Assembly (NCBI GenBank): GCA_964537925.1
Contig: CAZICV010000001.1
Span: forward strand, 248,001-312,000
Direction of reading: 5' to 3'
Source: SLDF01 sp964537925
Lineage (GTDB): Bacteria > Bacteroidota > Bacteroidia > Chitinophagales > Saprospiraceae
DNA: 64,000 nt
Shown piece by piece: positions 17,988 through 27,012 of the stretch (its first letter is position 1; each line of letters opens with the position of its first letter). Both the position numbers and the translations under genes were made by a program. Under the pieces are notes generated by a model. That model saw nothing but the letters and a program-made list of their open reading frames with translations. It did not search any database and was not told where the DNA came from.

Positions 17988-20585
17988 TTAGTCAAGCTGA
18001 CCGCCGAGAACACAGTCTTCCTTGAAGCGGATCACATGGCCATCCGTAGAAATCCACTCACCGAGTAGTATATAGATACCGATACGGGGGGAGAGACCTG
18101 TATCTGAACTACCATCCCATTTGAAACTACCTTCGGGCGTCACCAGCTCATTCTGAGCCAGTGTCTTCACCGGCCGACCGACCGAATCATATACCCTCAA
18201 TGTAGCCTTGTAGCCTGGCTCCGGCAAAGTATAGTGTACAAGGAGTACATCCCGGTAACCGTCGCCGTCGGGTGAAAATACTTTTTCCTCCAGCCATACG
18301 GTCTGCTGTCCTGCGCCCGGCCGGGGGTTGAACTGGGAATTGCGGTACCCGGGTGTGCCATATCGTACGCTAGCCGCGGCCGAATGCCAGTTGGCGGCAT
18401 CGCTGGACCGGCCGTCCGGGTCCAGGCGTTCAAGCGACACGCCTCTGCGCGTATCCAGCAACGCATCGTGAAAGTCACGCGAATAGTTCACGGCATCTAT
18501 TTCTACTGTGCCTTCCGGAAAAGACTGGTAGATTGTCACATTGCCCGATACGTTGGACAAGGCAGGCATACTGAACGTGTATATATCCACACCGGCAGGT
18601 GGCTGATAGCGGTTGCGCGTGTACGTGGGATCCGGCGAGAAAGCTGCATATCCTCCGGGCAGGAGTACAGCCGCCGCCTCCAGCCTGCGACCGTCGGGCG
18701 TACTTCCTGTTCTGTCGGCAAGTACAATCGGCTGGAGGTCTATGATTTTGCTGCTTCGGTTATACAGCTCTATATACCTGCTGCCTCCTGTCTCCGCCTC
18801 ATACAATATCTCATTGATCACCAGGTCGCCGGTGACCGGACGCTCCGGCACACCGGTGAGGCGTCGCTGCGGGTCTGCACCGGGCTTCTGCTGGCAATCT
18901 GCAATGGCCTGCGAAACAGTCAGGGTATACACCTGTCCGGGTATCATCGGCTCGCCCAGTTCCAGCAATACGGTCCAGGGGCTGGACTGATCTATCCAGG
19001 CCTCACCTACCGGGAGTTGCGGGTCAAAACCGTAAAGCCCCGGATCAGCGCTCGCTACGATATCCAGGAACTTGTCAAATGTAAGTTGCACGCTTGTTGC
19101 AGAGAGCGGATAAACACTGAGCAATACAGGTGGTGTATGATCCGGGGCTGGCGCCCATATACTGTTTTGCCTTCCCGGCGTACCGCCTGAAAGATCCTGG
19201 CTGCCACGCCAGTTGTTGGAGAGCAGGCAGGGAGCTTCGGGATTGATCAGCTCAAGCGCATACCCTCCCCGCGCCCTGACAGGGTCGCCGTACCAACTGT
19301 CCCGGTAATCTACCTGGTCGATCACCAGGCCATCCTTACGCTGCAGCACGAGCCGCTTTCCACTGTCCGTAAGCGCCGGTAATACATTCATCCCCACTAC
19401 CTGGCCGTAAGGCGCATAAAGACTGGCATACCGCTGATCACAAAGTATGACATACGTTCCGGGCGACAGGACGTACTGCGGCAATCCACGCACAACCGTA
19501 CCGTCCACGATATCCAGGTCGGCGAGTTGCACCACCTGGTCTCCCCTGTTGAACAGCTCGATATACTCCTGCCCGGGCAGACCCAGTACCGGCGTGGGCC
19601 GGACCATGAGCTCCGTGAACAAGACCTCGAAAGGTCCGGCAGGTCTTATATCATAGTAGGTAAAGAAAATGGCCGTATCCTTCGCCCGATTGCCGTTCAG
19701 ATCTTCCATCCCGGTGATACGCAGTGTATATGGCTGTCCGCTCAGCAGATCCTCGCCCAGTGTCAGCAATACACTGTTGGCCGGCTGGGCCTGCAGATCC
19801 GCACTGGCCAGTGCGATCTGAGGCTGAAGGGTATACCTGGCAGCCTGGACTGCCAGGTCGGGATCGACCGGCTCCGACCATTCCAGCAGTATCGAACGCG
19901 GGCCATCCACCGACCAGCTCTTCAGCACCGGAGCAACTGTATCCGGCCTTAACTCTCCGAAACGCACATCGTCGAAAAAGAAGAGCTCCCGGCGCGTATC
20001 CGTGTACAGGCAGTGGAAACCGAAGTACACATCGCCCTGCACCGGAGCGGAGGCTGCGATGCGAAATTCCTCGGAGAGCAGGTTGCCTCCTGCATAGTCG
20101 GCCTCCAGTACCCACTCACCGGTTCGCTCATAACGTACCCTTATACGAGCTGTCGACGGAGCGGAAGCCACAGCACCGATGCGACCTGAGGCCACCAGGG
20201 TACGGGTCGCTCCTGTCTTGCGGAACAGTCGCACGGCATCCGTATTCCCGGACTCACCTATCTCAATATAAGTCCCATCGCCCGTATCGAGCGGGAGGCG
20301 GTCGCTGTCCAGCCAGATACGCAGCCTGTTTGACCCGGAGGGCTCAAAGTCCATCCTGAAGTAGCACTCCCAGAACATGCTGTCAGCCACCCCGTAAGGG
20401 GTCGCCAGAAAGGATGATCCGACTGTGGCCGACTTCAACTGCAGCTGCCCCTGCCCGTTCACTACGAACGATTGCAGATCGCCCTGCCACCTCGCGCTGA
20501 GATCAGGATCACTGAAGTCATCCTCGAACTGGGCAGTGAGCAGGACCGACCAACACAAAACGATCGCAGTAAAAATTCCCCTCAT
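17988..20585 (-). CDS. Secreted lamin-tail-domain protein with Big_5-type Ig and FlgD/CHU-type C-terminal domain
   Basis: 865 residues with signal peptide (MRGIFTAIVLCWSVLLTAQF). Residues about 20-210 form a concanavalin-like beta sandwich (DDFSDPDLSARWQGD ... FFDDVRFGELRP). Bacterial Ig-like (Big_5) segments follow (LLEWSEPVDPDLAV ... YTLRITGMEDLNGN). Two lamin-tail domains are visible: FTELMVRPTP..GLPGQEYIELFNRG (about 325-470) and VINEILYEAETGGSRYIELYNRSS (about 600-745). The C-terminus (VFSPDGDGYRDVLLVHYTLPEP ... GSFKWDGSSDTG ... GIYILLGEW) looks like a FlgD Ig-like or CHU-type sorting domain. Such proteins are extracellular in Bacteroidota, function unknown. It sits upstream of the glucan genes with a 281-base gap and need not belong to that locus. 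Confidence 0.8.
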   Translation of the reverse strand: MRGIFTAIVLCWSVLLTAQFEDDFSDPDLSARWQGDLQSFVVNGQGQLQLKSATVGSSFLATPYGVADSMFWECYFRMDFEPSGSNRLRIWLDSDRLPLDTGDGTYIEIGESGNTDAVRLFRKTGATRTLVASGRIGAVASAPSTARIRVRYERTGEWVLEADYAGGNLLSEEFRIAASAPVQGDVYFGFHCLYTDTRRELFFFDDVRFGELRPDTVAPVLKSWSVDGPRSILLEWSEPVDPDLAVQAARYTLQPQIALASADLQAQPANSVLLTLGEDLLSGQPYTLRITGMEDLNGNRAKDTAIFFTYYDIRPAGPFEVLFTELMVRPTPVLGLPGQEYIELFNRGDQVVQLADLDIVDGTVVRGLPQYVLSPGTYVILCDQRYASLYAPYGQVVGMNVLPALTDSGKRLVLQRKDGLVIDQVDYRDSWYGDPVRARGGYALELINPEAPCLLSNNWRGSQDLSGGTPGRQNSIWAPAPDHTPPVLLSVYPLSATSVQLTFDKFLDIVASADPGLYGFDPQLPVGEAWIDQSSPWTVLLELGEPMIPGQVYTLTVSQAIADCQQKPGADPQRRLTGVPERPVTGDLVINEILYEAETGGSRYIELYNRSSKIIDLQPIVLADRTGSTPDGRRLEAAAVLLPGGYAAFSPDPTYTRNRYQPPAGVDIYTFSMPALSNVSGNVTIYQSFPEGTVEIDAVNYSRDFHDALLDTRRGVSLERLDPDGRSSDAANWHSAAASVRYGTPGYRNSQFNPRPGAGQQTVWLEEKVFSPDGDGYRDVLLVHYTLPEPGYKATLRVYDSVGRPVKTLAQNELVTPEGSFKWDGSSDTGLSPRIGIYILLGEWISTDGHVIRFKEDCVLGGQLD

Positions 20586-20668
20586 AAGTACGTACTATTA
20601 ATTCTTACAGGCAGTTTATCTTTGCAGCCCCGGATTGACCGAAAATAGCTAATGCCGCTGGAATTGCG

Positions 20669-20676
20669 CAAAGTTA
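20669..20676 (-). promoter_or_regulatory. Candidate -7 promoter box (TAACTTTG) for the lamin-tail gene
   Basis: The minus strand reads TAACTTTG, matching the Bacteroidota TAnnTTTG element, 83 bases upstream of the lamin-tail start. No TTTG lies at the expected spacing upstream. On the plus strand a TATCTTTG occurs at 20617-20624, facing asd but 211 bases from its start, so the two divergent promoters may cross. Confidence 0.35.
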
Positions 20677-20835
20677 CCGGTTAAAACTGGGGAAATTAAC
20701 GTTCAAAACGACTACGACAAGCCACTGTTCCGACCCATCCGCCCAGCATAGCCTGCCCTGTAACGGCTTTCGGCAGGACGGCTTCAAAACAAAGCCTATT
20801 TTCACGTCATACCGCAGAAAAAACTACAGTCAAAG

Positions 20836-21828
20836 ATGAAAGTTGCAGTAGTAGGCGCCACCGGCCTGGTTGGCGGACAAATGTTGAAAGTGCTCGCCGA
20901 GCGGGACTTTCCCGTGACCGAACTCATCCCTGTCGCCTCGGAAGCCTCGGTGGGCAAGACGATAACTTTCAAAGGACAGCATTTTTCAGTGGTGAGTATG
21001 GAGACGGCGATTGCCATGCAGCCCCAGGTAGCTATATTCTCCGCGGGTGGCGGTACTTCCCTTCAATGGGCGCCCGCGTTTGCAGGGGCCGGTATCACGG
21101 TCATAGACAACTCGTCTGCATGGCGTATGGACCCCGGCAAGAAACTGGTCGTACCGGAGATCAACGCCTCCGTCCTGACCCCGGAAGATAAGATCATAGC
21201 CAACCCCAACTGTTCGACGATCCAGATGGTTGTAGCATTGCAGCCGTTGCACAAGGCCTTCGGGCTGAAGCGCGTTGTAGTATCGACCTATCAGTCTGTA
21301 ACAGGTACCGGCAAAAAGGCAGTAGACCAGCTCAACAGCGAACGTAGAGAACAGGAAGGCCCCAAAGCCTACCCCCATCCGATCGATCTCAACGTACTGC
21401 CGCATATCGACGCCTTTACCGACAACGGGTATACGAAAGAGGAAATGAAAATGATCAATGAAACCAGGAAGATCATGGGCGACGATAGTATCAAAGTGAC
21501 CGCTACTACCGTACGTGTGCCGGTAATGGGCGGCCACTCGGAGTCTGTCAACGCCGAATTTTTGCGCCCCTTCGGAGACCTGGATAACGTTCGGGATCTG
21601 CTACGGGATGCGCCGGGCCTCACATTGCAGGATGATCCTGCCAACAATATCTACCCGATGCCTATCTGGTCGCAGGACAAGGACGACGTGTTTGTAGGCC
21701 GCCTCCGGATAGACGAATCCCAGCCCAACACGCTCAACCTTTGGGTGGTTTCAGACAACCTGCGCAAAGGCGCTGCCACCAATGCCGTGCAGATTGCAGA
21801 ATATCTGTTGAAAAAGGGCTGGCTTTAA
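20836..21828 (+). CDS. asd: Aspartate-semialdehyde dehydrogenase
   Basis: 330 residues, full length for the bacterial family. The N-terminal NADP-binding motif is MKVAVVGATGLVGGQML; the active-site cysteine is in NPNCSTIQMVVAL (about residue 130), preceded by the substrate-loop DNSSAWRMDP; the C-terminal half contains PVMGGHSESVNAEF and RLRIDESQPNTLNLWVVSDNLRKGAATNAVQIAE. It reduces aspartyl phosphate to aspartate semialdehyde, the branch point to lysine/diaminopimelate, threonine and methionine. It stands alone, divergent from the lamin-tail gene, with the coiled-coil gene 68 bases downstream. Confidence 0.97.
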   Translation: MKVAVVGATGLVGGQMLKVLAERDFPVTELIPVASEASVGKTITFKGQHFSVVSMETAIAMQPQVAIFSAGGGTSLQWAPAFAGAGITVIDNSSAWRMDPGKKLVVPEINASVLTPEDKIIANPNCSTIQMVVALQPLHKAFGLKRVVVSTYQSVTGTGKKAVDQLNSERREQEGPKAYPHPIDLNVLPHIDAFTDNGYTKEEMKMINETRKIMGDDSIKVTATTVRVPVMGGHSESVNAEFLRPFGDLDNVRDLLRDAPGLTLQDDPANNIYPMPIWSQDKDDVFVGRLRIDESQPNTLNLWVVSDNLRKGAATNAVQIAEYLLKKGWL

Positions 21829-21864
21829 CAACTAATGATTTTTTTGTAGTTTCATCAAATGTTT

Positions 21865-21880
21865 GTGTACTATAGTACAC
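21865..21880. promoter_or_regulatory. Perfect 16-bp palindrome in the leader of the coiled-coil gene
   Basis: GTGTACTATAGTACAC is a perfect dyad ending 16 bases before the start of the downstream gene. It could be an operator, or form a small RNA hairpin beside the ribosome binding site. Between palindrome and gene lies a five-codon open frame, ATGGAAGGAGTATGA (21886-21900), whose stop overlaps the gene's ATG and which contains the purine-rich GGAAGGAG. Confidence 0.45.
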
Positions 21881-21896
21881 GTAAAATGGAAGGAGT

Positions 21897-23171
21897 ATGA
21901 AATCCAAACTGGTCATCTGGGGACAAAACCCCGCGAAAGAAAGAGTACTGTTCGCTCTGGAGCTGCTGGAAGAAGAGAATAAGGTGAAAACGTTCGTTTT
22001 CCCCGAGGGTATCGTTACGGCAGAATTTGAGGATCAACTGCATACCGCATGGAAAGAGAACAAGGAAGTCGCTTTCCCCGAAGGCTATGAAGAGTCAGTC
22101 CGGGACTTGTCGCTTATGGGCGATATACTGCCCGAAGGGTATACCTGCGAACGGGAAGATCTGCTTAAACGGGCACAGGCCGAATGGCACTTTGTCGTCC
22201 TTTCCTCCAAACTCTATAATACCTATCGTTCAGAGATAGAAGAGTTCAGGGACAGGATCGACCAGGCAGATCGGTATAGCGGCCAGGTTTGGGATGAGCT
22301 CAAAGGCTTCTGGGACAAAATACAGCGCCAGATGCAGGAGAAAAATCTCTTCCGATCCCACGCCAACGCGCTGCGGGACGAGACCAACCTGCTCTTCACC
22401 ACGCTCAAGGAGAAGCGCAAAGATATGGACAAGGAATTCCAGGAAACTTCCCGGCAGAACTTCGAACAGTTCTCCAAAAAGCTGGATGACCTCCTGGAGA
22501 AAGTATCCAAAGGCCTCAGTCTGCATGTCCTCTTTGACGATCTGAAGCGCATGCAGCAGGAACTCAAGGATCTCAAACTGGTCAAAGATCATCGCAATAA
22601 GATCTGGAACAAACTGGACGACGCCTTCAAGCAAGTCAAGGACAAACGTTTCGGTGGCAATACCGGAGAAGGGGGTGGAGGAGACAAAGAACACTCACCT
22701 GCCAATCGCCTGGAGCGACGCCTGACAGGACTCAATGACGCGATCGACAAGATGGAAAAATCCATCCATCGGGACCGCCAGGAGATGGAGTTCCAGGACA
22801 AACGTGCCGGGGACAGCGCAGGTATGCTCGAAAGCCAGCTCAGGGAAGCCAAAGTCAAGATGGTGGAAGAACGCATATCTTCCAAGCAACAAAAACTGGA
22901 CGACATGAAGCAGACACAAGCCGAACTGCTGCAGAAGCTGGCATCTATCCAGCAGAAGGAACAGCGTCGCCAGGAGCTGGAAGAAGCCAAAAAGCATGCC
23001 CAGGAAAAGATTGCAGCCGAAATAAGGGGTGCCGCCGAGGGCCGCAAGGAAGCAGAAGGCAAACTGGAAAAAGCGGCTGCAGCTATCGCAGACAACAGCC
23101 GTAAGACGGAAGTAACGGAAGAGGGTGAAGACGCACCCGAGCCGTCTCCCGCCTCATCGGAAGAAGAGTGA
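21897..23171 (+). CDS. Conserved-looking coiled-coil protein of unknown function
   Basis: 424 residues, no signal peptide, no membrane segment. Residues 1-95 look globular (MKSKLVIWGQNPAKERVLFA, FVFPEGIVTAEFEDQL). The remainder is strongly charged and helical: a coiled coil from about 100 to 250 (RSEIEEFRDRIDQADRY ... LFDDLKRMQQELKDLK), a Gly-rich break (GGNTGEGGGG) near 255-265, a second coiled coil to about 400, and an acidic tail ending ASSEEE. I recognise no family. Start at 21897 fits the reading frame but the purine-rich AAGGAG sits only one base upstream, which is unusually close. A strong hairpin terminator follows, so it is probably a single-gene unit. A cytoplasmic scaffold-like role is a guess. 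Confidence 0.75.
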   Translation: MKSKLVIWGQNPAKERVLFALELLEEENKVKTFVFPEGIVTAEFEDQLHTAWKENKEVAFPEGYEESVRDLSLMGDILPEGYTCEREDLLKRAQAEWHFVVLSSKLYNTYRSEIEEFRDRIDQADRYSGQVWDELKGFWDKIQRQMQEKNLFRSHANALRDETNLLFTTLKEKRKDMDKEFQETSRQNFEQFSKKLDDLLEKVSKGLSLHVLFDDLKRMQQELKDLKLVKDHRNKIWNKLDDAFKQVKDKRFGGNTGEGGGGDKEHSPANRLERRLTGLNDAIDKMEKSIHRDRQEMEFQDKRAGDSAGMLESQLREAKVKMVEERISSKQQKLDDMKQTQAELLQKLASIQQKEQRRQELEEAKKHAQEKIAAEIRGAAEGRKEAEGKLEKAAAAIADNSRKTEVTEEGEDAPEPSPASSEEE

Positions 23172-23225
23172 CCTTGAAATAACGGGCCTTCTTTTTTTGA
23201 AGAGATACGCCCTGACTTCATAAAG

Positions 23226-23267
23226 AGAGGGGCTGCAGATTGATATCTGCAGCCCCTCTTTCTTTTT
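23226..23267 (+). terminator. Strong intrinsic terminator after the coiled-coil gene
   Basis: A perfect 15-bp stem (AGAGGGGCTGCAGAT against ATCTGCAGCCCCTCT, 23226-23240 and 23245-23259) with a TGAT loop is followed by TTCTTTTT. It lies 55 bases after the stop of the coiled-coil gene. Confidence 0.9.
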
Positions 23268-23287
23268 ACTATCCTGTCTGTAGACTT

Positions 23288-23336
23288 CTTCCTACCGGGA
23301 ACTGTGTTCGTTCCCGGCAGGAAGAGCCTTTTCTTT
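23288..23336. terminator. Second hairpin between convergent genes
   Basis: Stem 23288-23302 pairs with 23310-23324 (15 bp with one A-C mismatch, loop of 7). The T-rich run CCTTTTCTTTTT follows on the plus strand; on the minus strand the hairpin lies directly after the stop of the M36 protease gene but lacks a T run. It may act for both converging transcripts. Confidence 0.6.
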
Positions 23337-26300
23337 TTAGTTCCTGATCAACAGCTTCTCGGTACGCACCTCATTTCCTGTAGTGACCCTTACCAGGTAC
23401 AGCCCGACAGGCATATTGCGGATACTGCCGCTCCAGTCGAGCGATCCGTTGTAGACCATATGATCCTGTTGCAGCAGTACCTTTCCGTCAAGGGAGAGGA
23501 AACTGATCTGGGCGCTGCTTCCCTTGATACCGCGCAGCTGGATATTGAGCGACTGGCTGGCCGGGTTGGGGAACATATTCATCTGGACGCCGGAAAGATC
23601 CGCCGATCCCGTGGAAGAGACAAGGCTCCAGTTGACCAGCGTACCTGCCTCCTCGGCATAGGCACATGCAGACTCTCCTCCTTCTGTGCTCACACAGGCT
23701 TCCGTGTTGTAGAAAAGTCCGTCCATCACTTCTATATCATCTACGGACCAGGCCAGGATACGTGTCACCCCGCTGGAGTCCGAACCGAACCGGAATTTGA
23801 AGTGCAGATCCTGGCCGACAAAGTCGCTCAGATCAATCCAGGACTGTACAAAGCCTTCGCTGTTGCCGGAAAACGCCCGGAGATTCGGTATAGTGAACGT
23901 ATTGTAATCCACCCTGCCGCTGTAGCCGTGGTGTATCACATAAGGTCCTGCATCGATCCAGGATGTACCACCATTGGTAGAGAACTCAACGATACCGGCA
24001 TCAAAGCCGCGTTGCATGTTGTAGTCATGGAAGAAGCGAAGCAGCGGGTTAGTGCCCGTCACCCTGATCGCCTCGAAGTTATAGATGCCCTGATCTGCGG
24101 CAGGATGCGCATACATCGCCCAGGCACGGTTGCCGCTGTAAGGCAGTTCGTTGCTCAACTCCCAGGTATCGAATCCGCGTGTAGATTCAAACTCCCAGTT
24201 CAGCTCCGAATCATTCGATTCGAGATCGTCGAAGAAGAAACGGCCTGAAACCTTGTCTTGCGGCGTAGTGAGTTTATATGTCAAAGTCTTAGCCTCATTG
24301 CTGGCAAAGTCACCGAGGTCGAACACAAGGACATCTCCCTGTACTTCTACGCCAAAGTTGGCCGAACCCGTTTTATAGCTCACACCTTCCGGAAGCTGGT
24401 CCGTTACTTTTACTCCTGCTGAAGCATGTGGGAGGTAATTGCCCACGTCGATCGTCACATCGATATCCTCTCCTGCAGTAATAGACTCTGTTGATCTCTT
24501 GCTGATCGTGATCTGGTTAAGACATGCAGGCAGCACGTCGAATCCTTCCGTACCGTCGTTCCGGTCATTGGCACTGCCCTGGTCAGAGCTGTAGCCCAGC
24601 CCGCGACGAGCGAATACTTCCCATATCAGGCACTGGTTAGCGCCTTCAAACAAAGCCCGGTCAGCCGCCAGTATAGCATCGCGGCCATCAGCAAAGCCAG
24701 GACCGCATACCTGCATTTTCATACCTGTCATGACGAGATTCACCGCCATATTGTTGCCACCGTCCCCGTTCAGTATATCATCATCGTAACCATACGTATC
24801 CACCATTTTCCAGTAGAGGTCCCAAAGCATGGATACCCACACCTCTCCGACCGGGTGCGGCGCAGTCGTACCTATGATATCATAATAAGTGAGCGGGTTG
24901 GTATTCATATCCGTAGAATAAGGATAGCGGCGGATACCCCGGCCATTTGTTGGTTGAGAGATCACGTAGGTACCGATACCCCTGGGGTCAGTCCCACGGT
25001 CGCTTGCCCTTACTGTAGTGATCAGTGTAAAGAAATCGCTCCAGCCCTCTCCCATCTGCTCATCGTTGTTGAGGCAGCTGGCAATAGTGGGCCCGCCGGT
25101 GAGGCGGTTGCTGATACCATGACCGTACTCATGCGCCACGATACCGTTGTCCACCGTACCGTCAAACTGTACAGGACCACCTGTCGCTTCATCGACAAAA
25201 GTAACCTCTACCTCGATTCCCTGGCTAAGCAGTTGCTTCAGTGCGATGCAGTCGCCGTTGGACAACATCACCGCAGGGATACTGGGATTAGGGAAGCCCT
25301 CAGCGCCAGCCATCGTAAGTACCGAATTCTCAAAGTTGCAGACGATCGCGCCTATGGCGCCTGCATTCTGTACGCTGTTTACCTTCTCTATGAAGTAACA
25401 GGAGCCCCTGTCTACCATCGCTATCTTGCCCGCTATGTCGGCGCCGTTGGAAGCAGGTGTACACAGCAGGCCGCCACCGGATATATCCTTTGCTACAGCC
25501 AGCTTGCCTGTCAGCGGTGTACCGGTCACAGGTGCTCCGAACTGTGCCTGGCCTGTCTCATAAGTCCGGGCAACCGATTCGGGAGAGTTGACCCTGAAGA
25601 GTCCCTGACCGGCGCGGTTCCATACGAACATACGCATGCGGCCGTTGCCTCCGTCAGGCGGCGTCGAAAAATCCGCATTGTTGGTATTCTGGTTATTAGT
25701 CGCGCCAAACTGTGCCAGTGCGATCACATAGTCATTGGCAGCGCCACCCTTGCCGTAGTTGTTAGCCTGGAAGTTGCCCGCCACCTCAGTAAACCCATAG
25801 GCATAGGTGATATCGTGCATCATGTTGTTCGAATAGAAAAGATTCACGGTAGCCGGGACTACGTTGGCGATCGGCTCGGCGCCGTCGGTATAGTCAAAGT
25901 CAAACACGAGCGAGGAACCACCGTCCGGCTCATTGCCCGGTACGTAAGTACCGTTGCGATCAGGCCAGGTATGGACATTGTTGCCACGGGTGATGGTATA
26001 TTCTGCTCCGGCCTGCCCATCGACATCATGCCACCCGTAAGGGGAAGCTGTTTCATTGAATGCATCCTGCACTATGGAGCGGTTGCCGTGCGCAGGGCTT
26101 TCTGCCGGTAAGGCAAATACATTATAGCTCGCACGATTGGCGCCGAATGTCATAGCCCTGGTTTTCGGCACGGCCTGCGTGGAAGGCATGAAGTTGCGCA
26201 GGTTGAGCGCCTCGCCGTATGGTTCGTCCAGGCAGCCGTCCGTATGCCTGTGATAGGCTCCGTCGGGAATATAGCATTTCACCGTATAGCTGGTCCTGTC

Positions 26301-26897
26301 CAGCAACTCTCCGCTGACTGCATCTATGCGCAGGCTCCAGTAATCCGTTCCGGCCTTTTCATCGATGGCTATATCCCATACCAGGCGCAGCTGGCCACCA
26401 GCCGTCTCAAAATACTTGAGCTTGGCCGGAATATCCACATGAGACAAGGTACCGCGCTCGAACACATAGTGCTGGCGATCCCTTTGCTGGCTCATCAACC
26501 GGGGCTGGAAACCAGTGTAACCGAGCTCCTCTGCGGCACGTGCAACAGCCGCTTCCGGGCGCAAGGAGGGCGTATGTACAGCCACCCTGGACGCTATGCC
26601 CGGCAGGAACCTGCTGGTAGCAAAGATCGGTTCGCCCGTACGGGTCAGGTGCACATTGCAGACCGCGTTGTATATTTCGATCCCATTGTACCTCTGAATG
26701 AAATAATAGTGATGGATCTGGCTGTTTTCAGAGACATAACTATCCGATACGGCCATATCGGATATGTCCGCTTTTTCCAGTTTCCAGTCTCCGGCCTTCT
26801 GCCCGACATGCTTAAGCGCTTTGTCCAGGTGTGTTTCGATCTGGGCGCTCACAGCCACTGCCAGCAACAGGCAGAGCGCAGTAAAAAATTGCTTCAT
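23337..26897 (-). CDS. M36 (fungalysin)-family secreted metallopeptidase with PA domain and T9SS domain
   Basis: 1186 residues. Signal peptide (MKQFFTALCLLLAVAVSA), FTP-like propeptide to about 200, then the M36 catalytic domain with the zinc motif HEYGH (His589, Glu590, His593) and the third-ligand region QMGEGWSDFF. A protease-associated domain (DISGGGLLCTPASNGADIAG ... VDRGSCYFIEKVNSVQNAGA) is inserted before the zinc motif. C-terminal to it lie DUF11-like (ITAGEDIDVTIDVGNYLP) and MAM/jelly-roll-like segments, and a type A T9SS sorting domain (MFPNPASQSLNIQL ... MPVGLYLVRVTTG ... KLLIRN). It should be a surface or secreted protease degrading proteins for nutrition. A TAnnTTTG box lies 40 bases upstream of the start. 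Confidence 0.93.
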   Translation of the reverse strand: MKQFFTALCLLLAVAVSAQIETHLDKALKHVGQKAGDWKLEKADISDMAVSDSYVSENSQIHHYYFIQRYNGIEIYNAVCNVHLTRTGEPIFATSRFLPGIASRVAVHTPSLRPEAAVARAAEELGYTGFQPRLMSQQRDRQHYVFERGTLSHVDIPAKLKYFETAGGQLRLVWDIAIDEKAGTDYWSLRIDAVSGELLDRTSYTVKCYIPDGAYHRHTDGCLDEPYGEALNLRNFMPSTQAVPKTRAMTFGANRASYNVFALPAESPAHGNRSIVQDAFNETASPYGWHDVDGQAGAEYTITRGNNVHTWPDRNGTYVPGNEPDGGSSLVFDFDYTDGAEPIANVVPATVNLFYSNNMMHDITYAYGFTEVAGNFQANNYGKGGAANDYVIALAQFGATNNQNTNNADFSTPPDGGNGRMRMFVWNRAGQGLFRVNSPESVARTYETGQAQFGAPVTGTPLTGKLAVAKDISGGGLLCTPASNGADIAGKIAMVDRGSCYFIEKVNSVQNAGAIGAIVCNFENSVLTMAGAEGFPNPSIPAVMLSNGDCIALKQLLSQGIEVEVTFVDEATGGPVQFDGTVDNGIVAHEYGHGISNRLTGGPTIASCLNNDEQMGEGWSDFFTLITTVRASDRGTDPRGIGTYVISQPTNGRGIRRYPYSTDMNTNPLTYYDIIGTTAPHPVGEVWVSMLWDLYWKMVDTYGYDDDILNGDGGNNMAVNLVMTGMKMQVCGPGFADGRDAILAADRALFEGANQCLIWEVFARRGLGYSSDQGSANDRNDGTEGFDVLPACLNQITISKRSTESITAGEDIDVTIDVGNYLPHASAGVKVTDQLPEGVSYKTGSANFGVEVQGDVLVFDLGDFASNEAKTLTYKLTTPQDKVSGRFFFDDLESNDSELNWEFESTRGFDTWELSNELPYSGNRAWAMYAHPAADQGIYNFEAIRVTGTNPLLRFFHDYNMQRGFDAGIVEFSTNGGTSWIDAGPYVIHHGYSGRVDYNTFTIPNLRAFSGNSEGFVQSWIDLSDFVGQDLHFKFRFGSDSSGVTRILAWSVDDIEVMDGLFYNTEACVSTEGGESACAYAEEAGTLVNWSLVSSTGSADLSGVQMNMFPNPASQSLNIQLRGIKGSSAQISFLSLDGKVLLQQDHMVYNGSLDWSGSIRNMPVGLYLVRVTTGNEVRTEKLLIRN

Positions 26898-26937
26898 AGA
26901 TGCAGGAAGATTTTTAAAATTAGGAATTCCAATCCAA

Positions 26938-26945
26938 CAAAATTA
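26938..26945 (-). promoter_or_regulatory. Candidate -7 box (TAATTTTG) of the M36 protease gene
   Basis: On the minus strand TAATTTTG fits TAnnTTTG and lies 40 bases before the ATG at 26897. No TTTG is found at 19-20 bases upstream, so only half of the promoter is recognisable. Confidence 0.45.
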
Positions 26946-27012
26946 ACACCCGCAAACCAATAATGGCAGCGATTTTTATTTTATTTAACCCCACGTTCCT
27001 CTAACCCGGCTC

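Noticed and set aside
24855..26111. About 418 codons open on the plus strand opposite the M36 protease
   Set aside because: The minus frame encodes a complete protease with HEYGH motif; no motif in the opposite frame.
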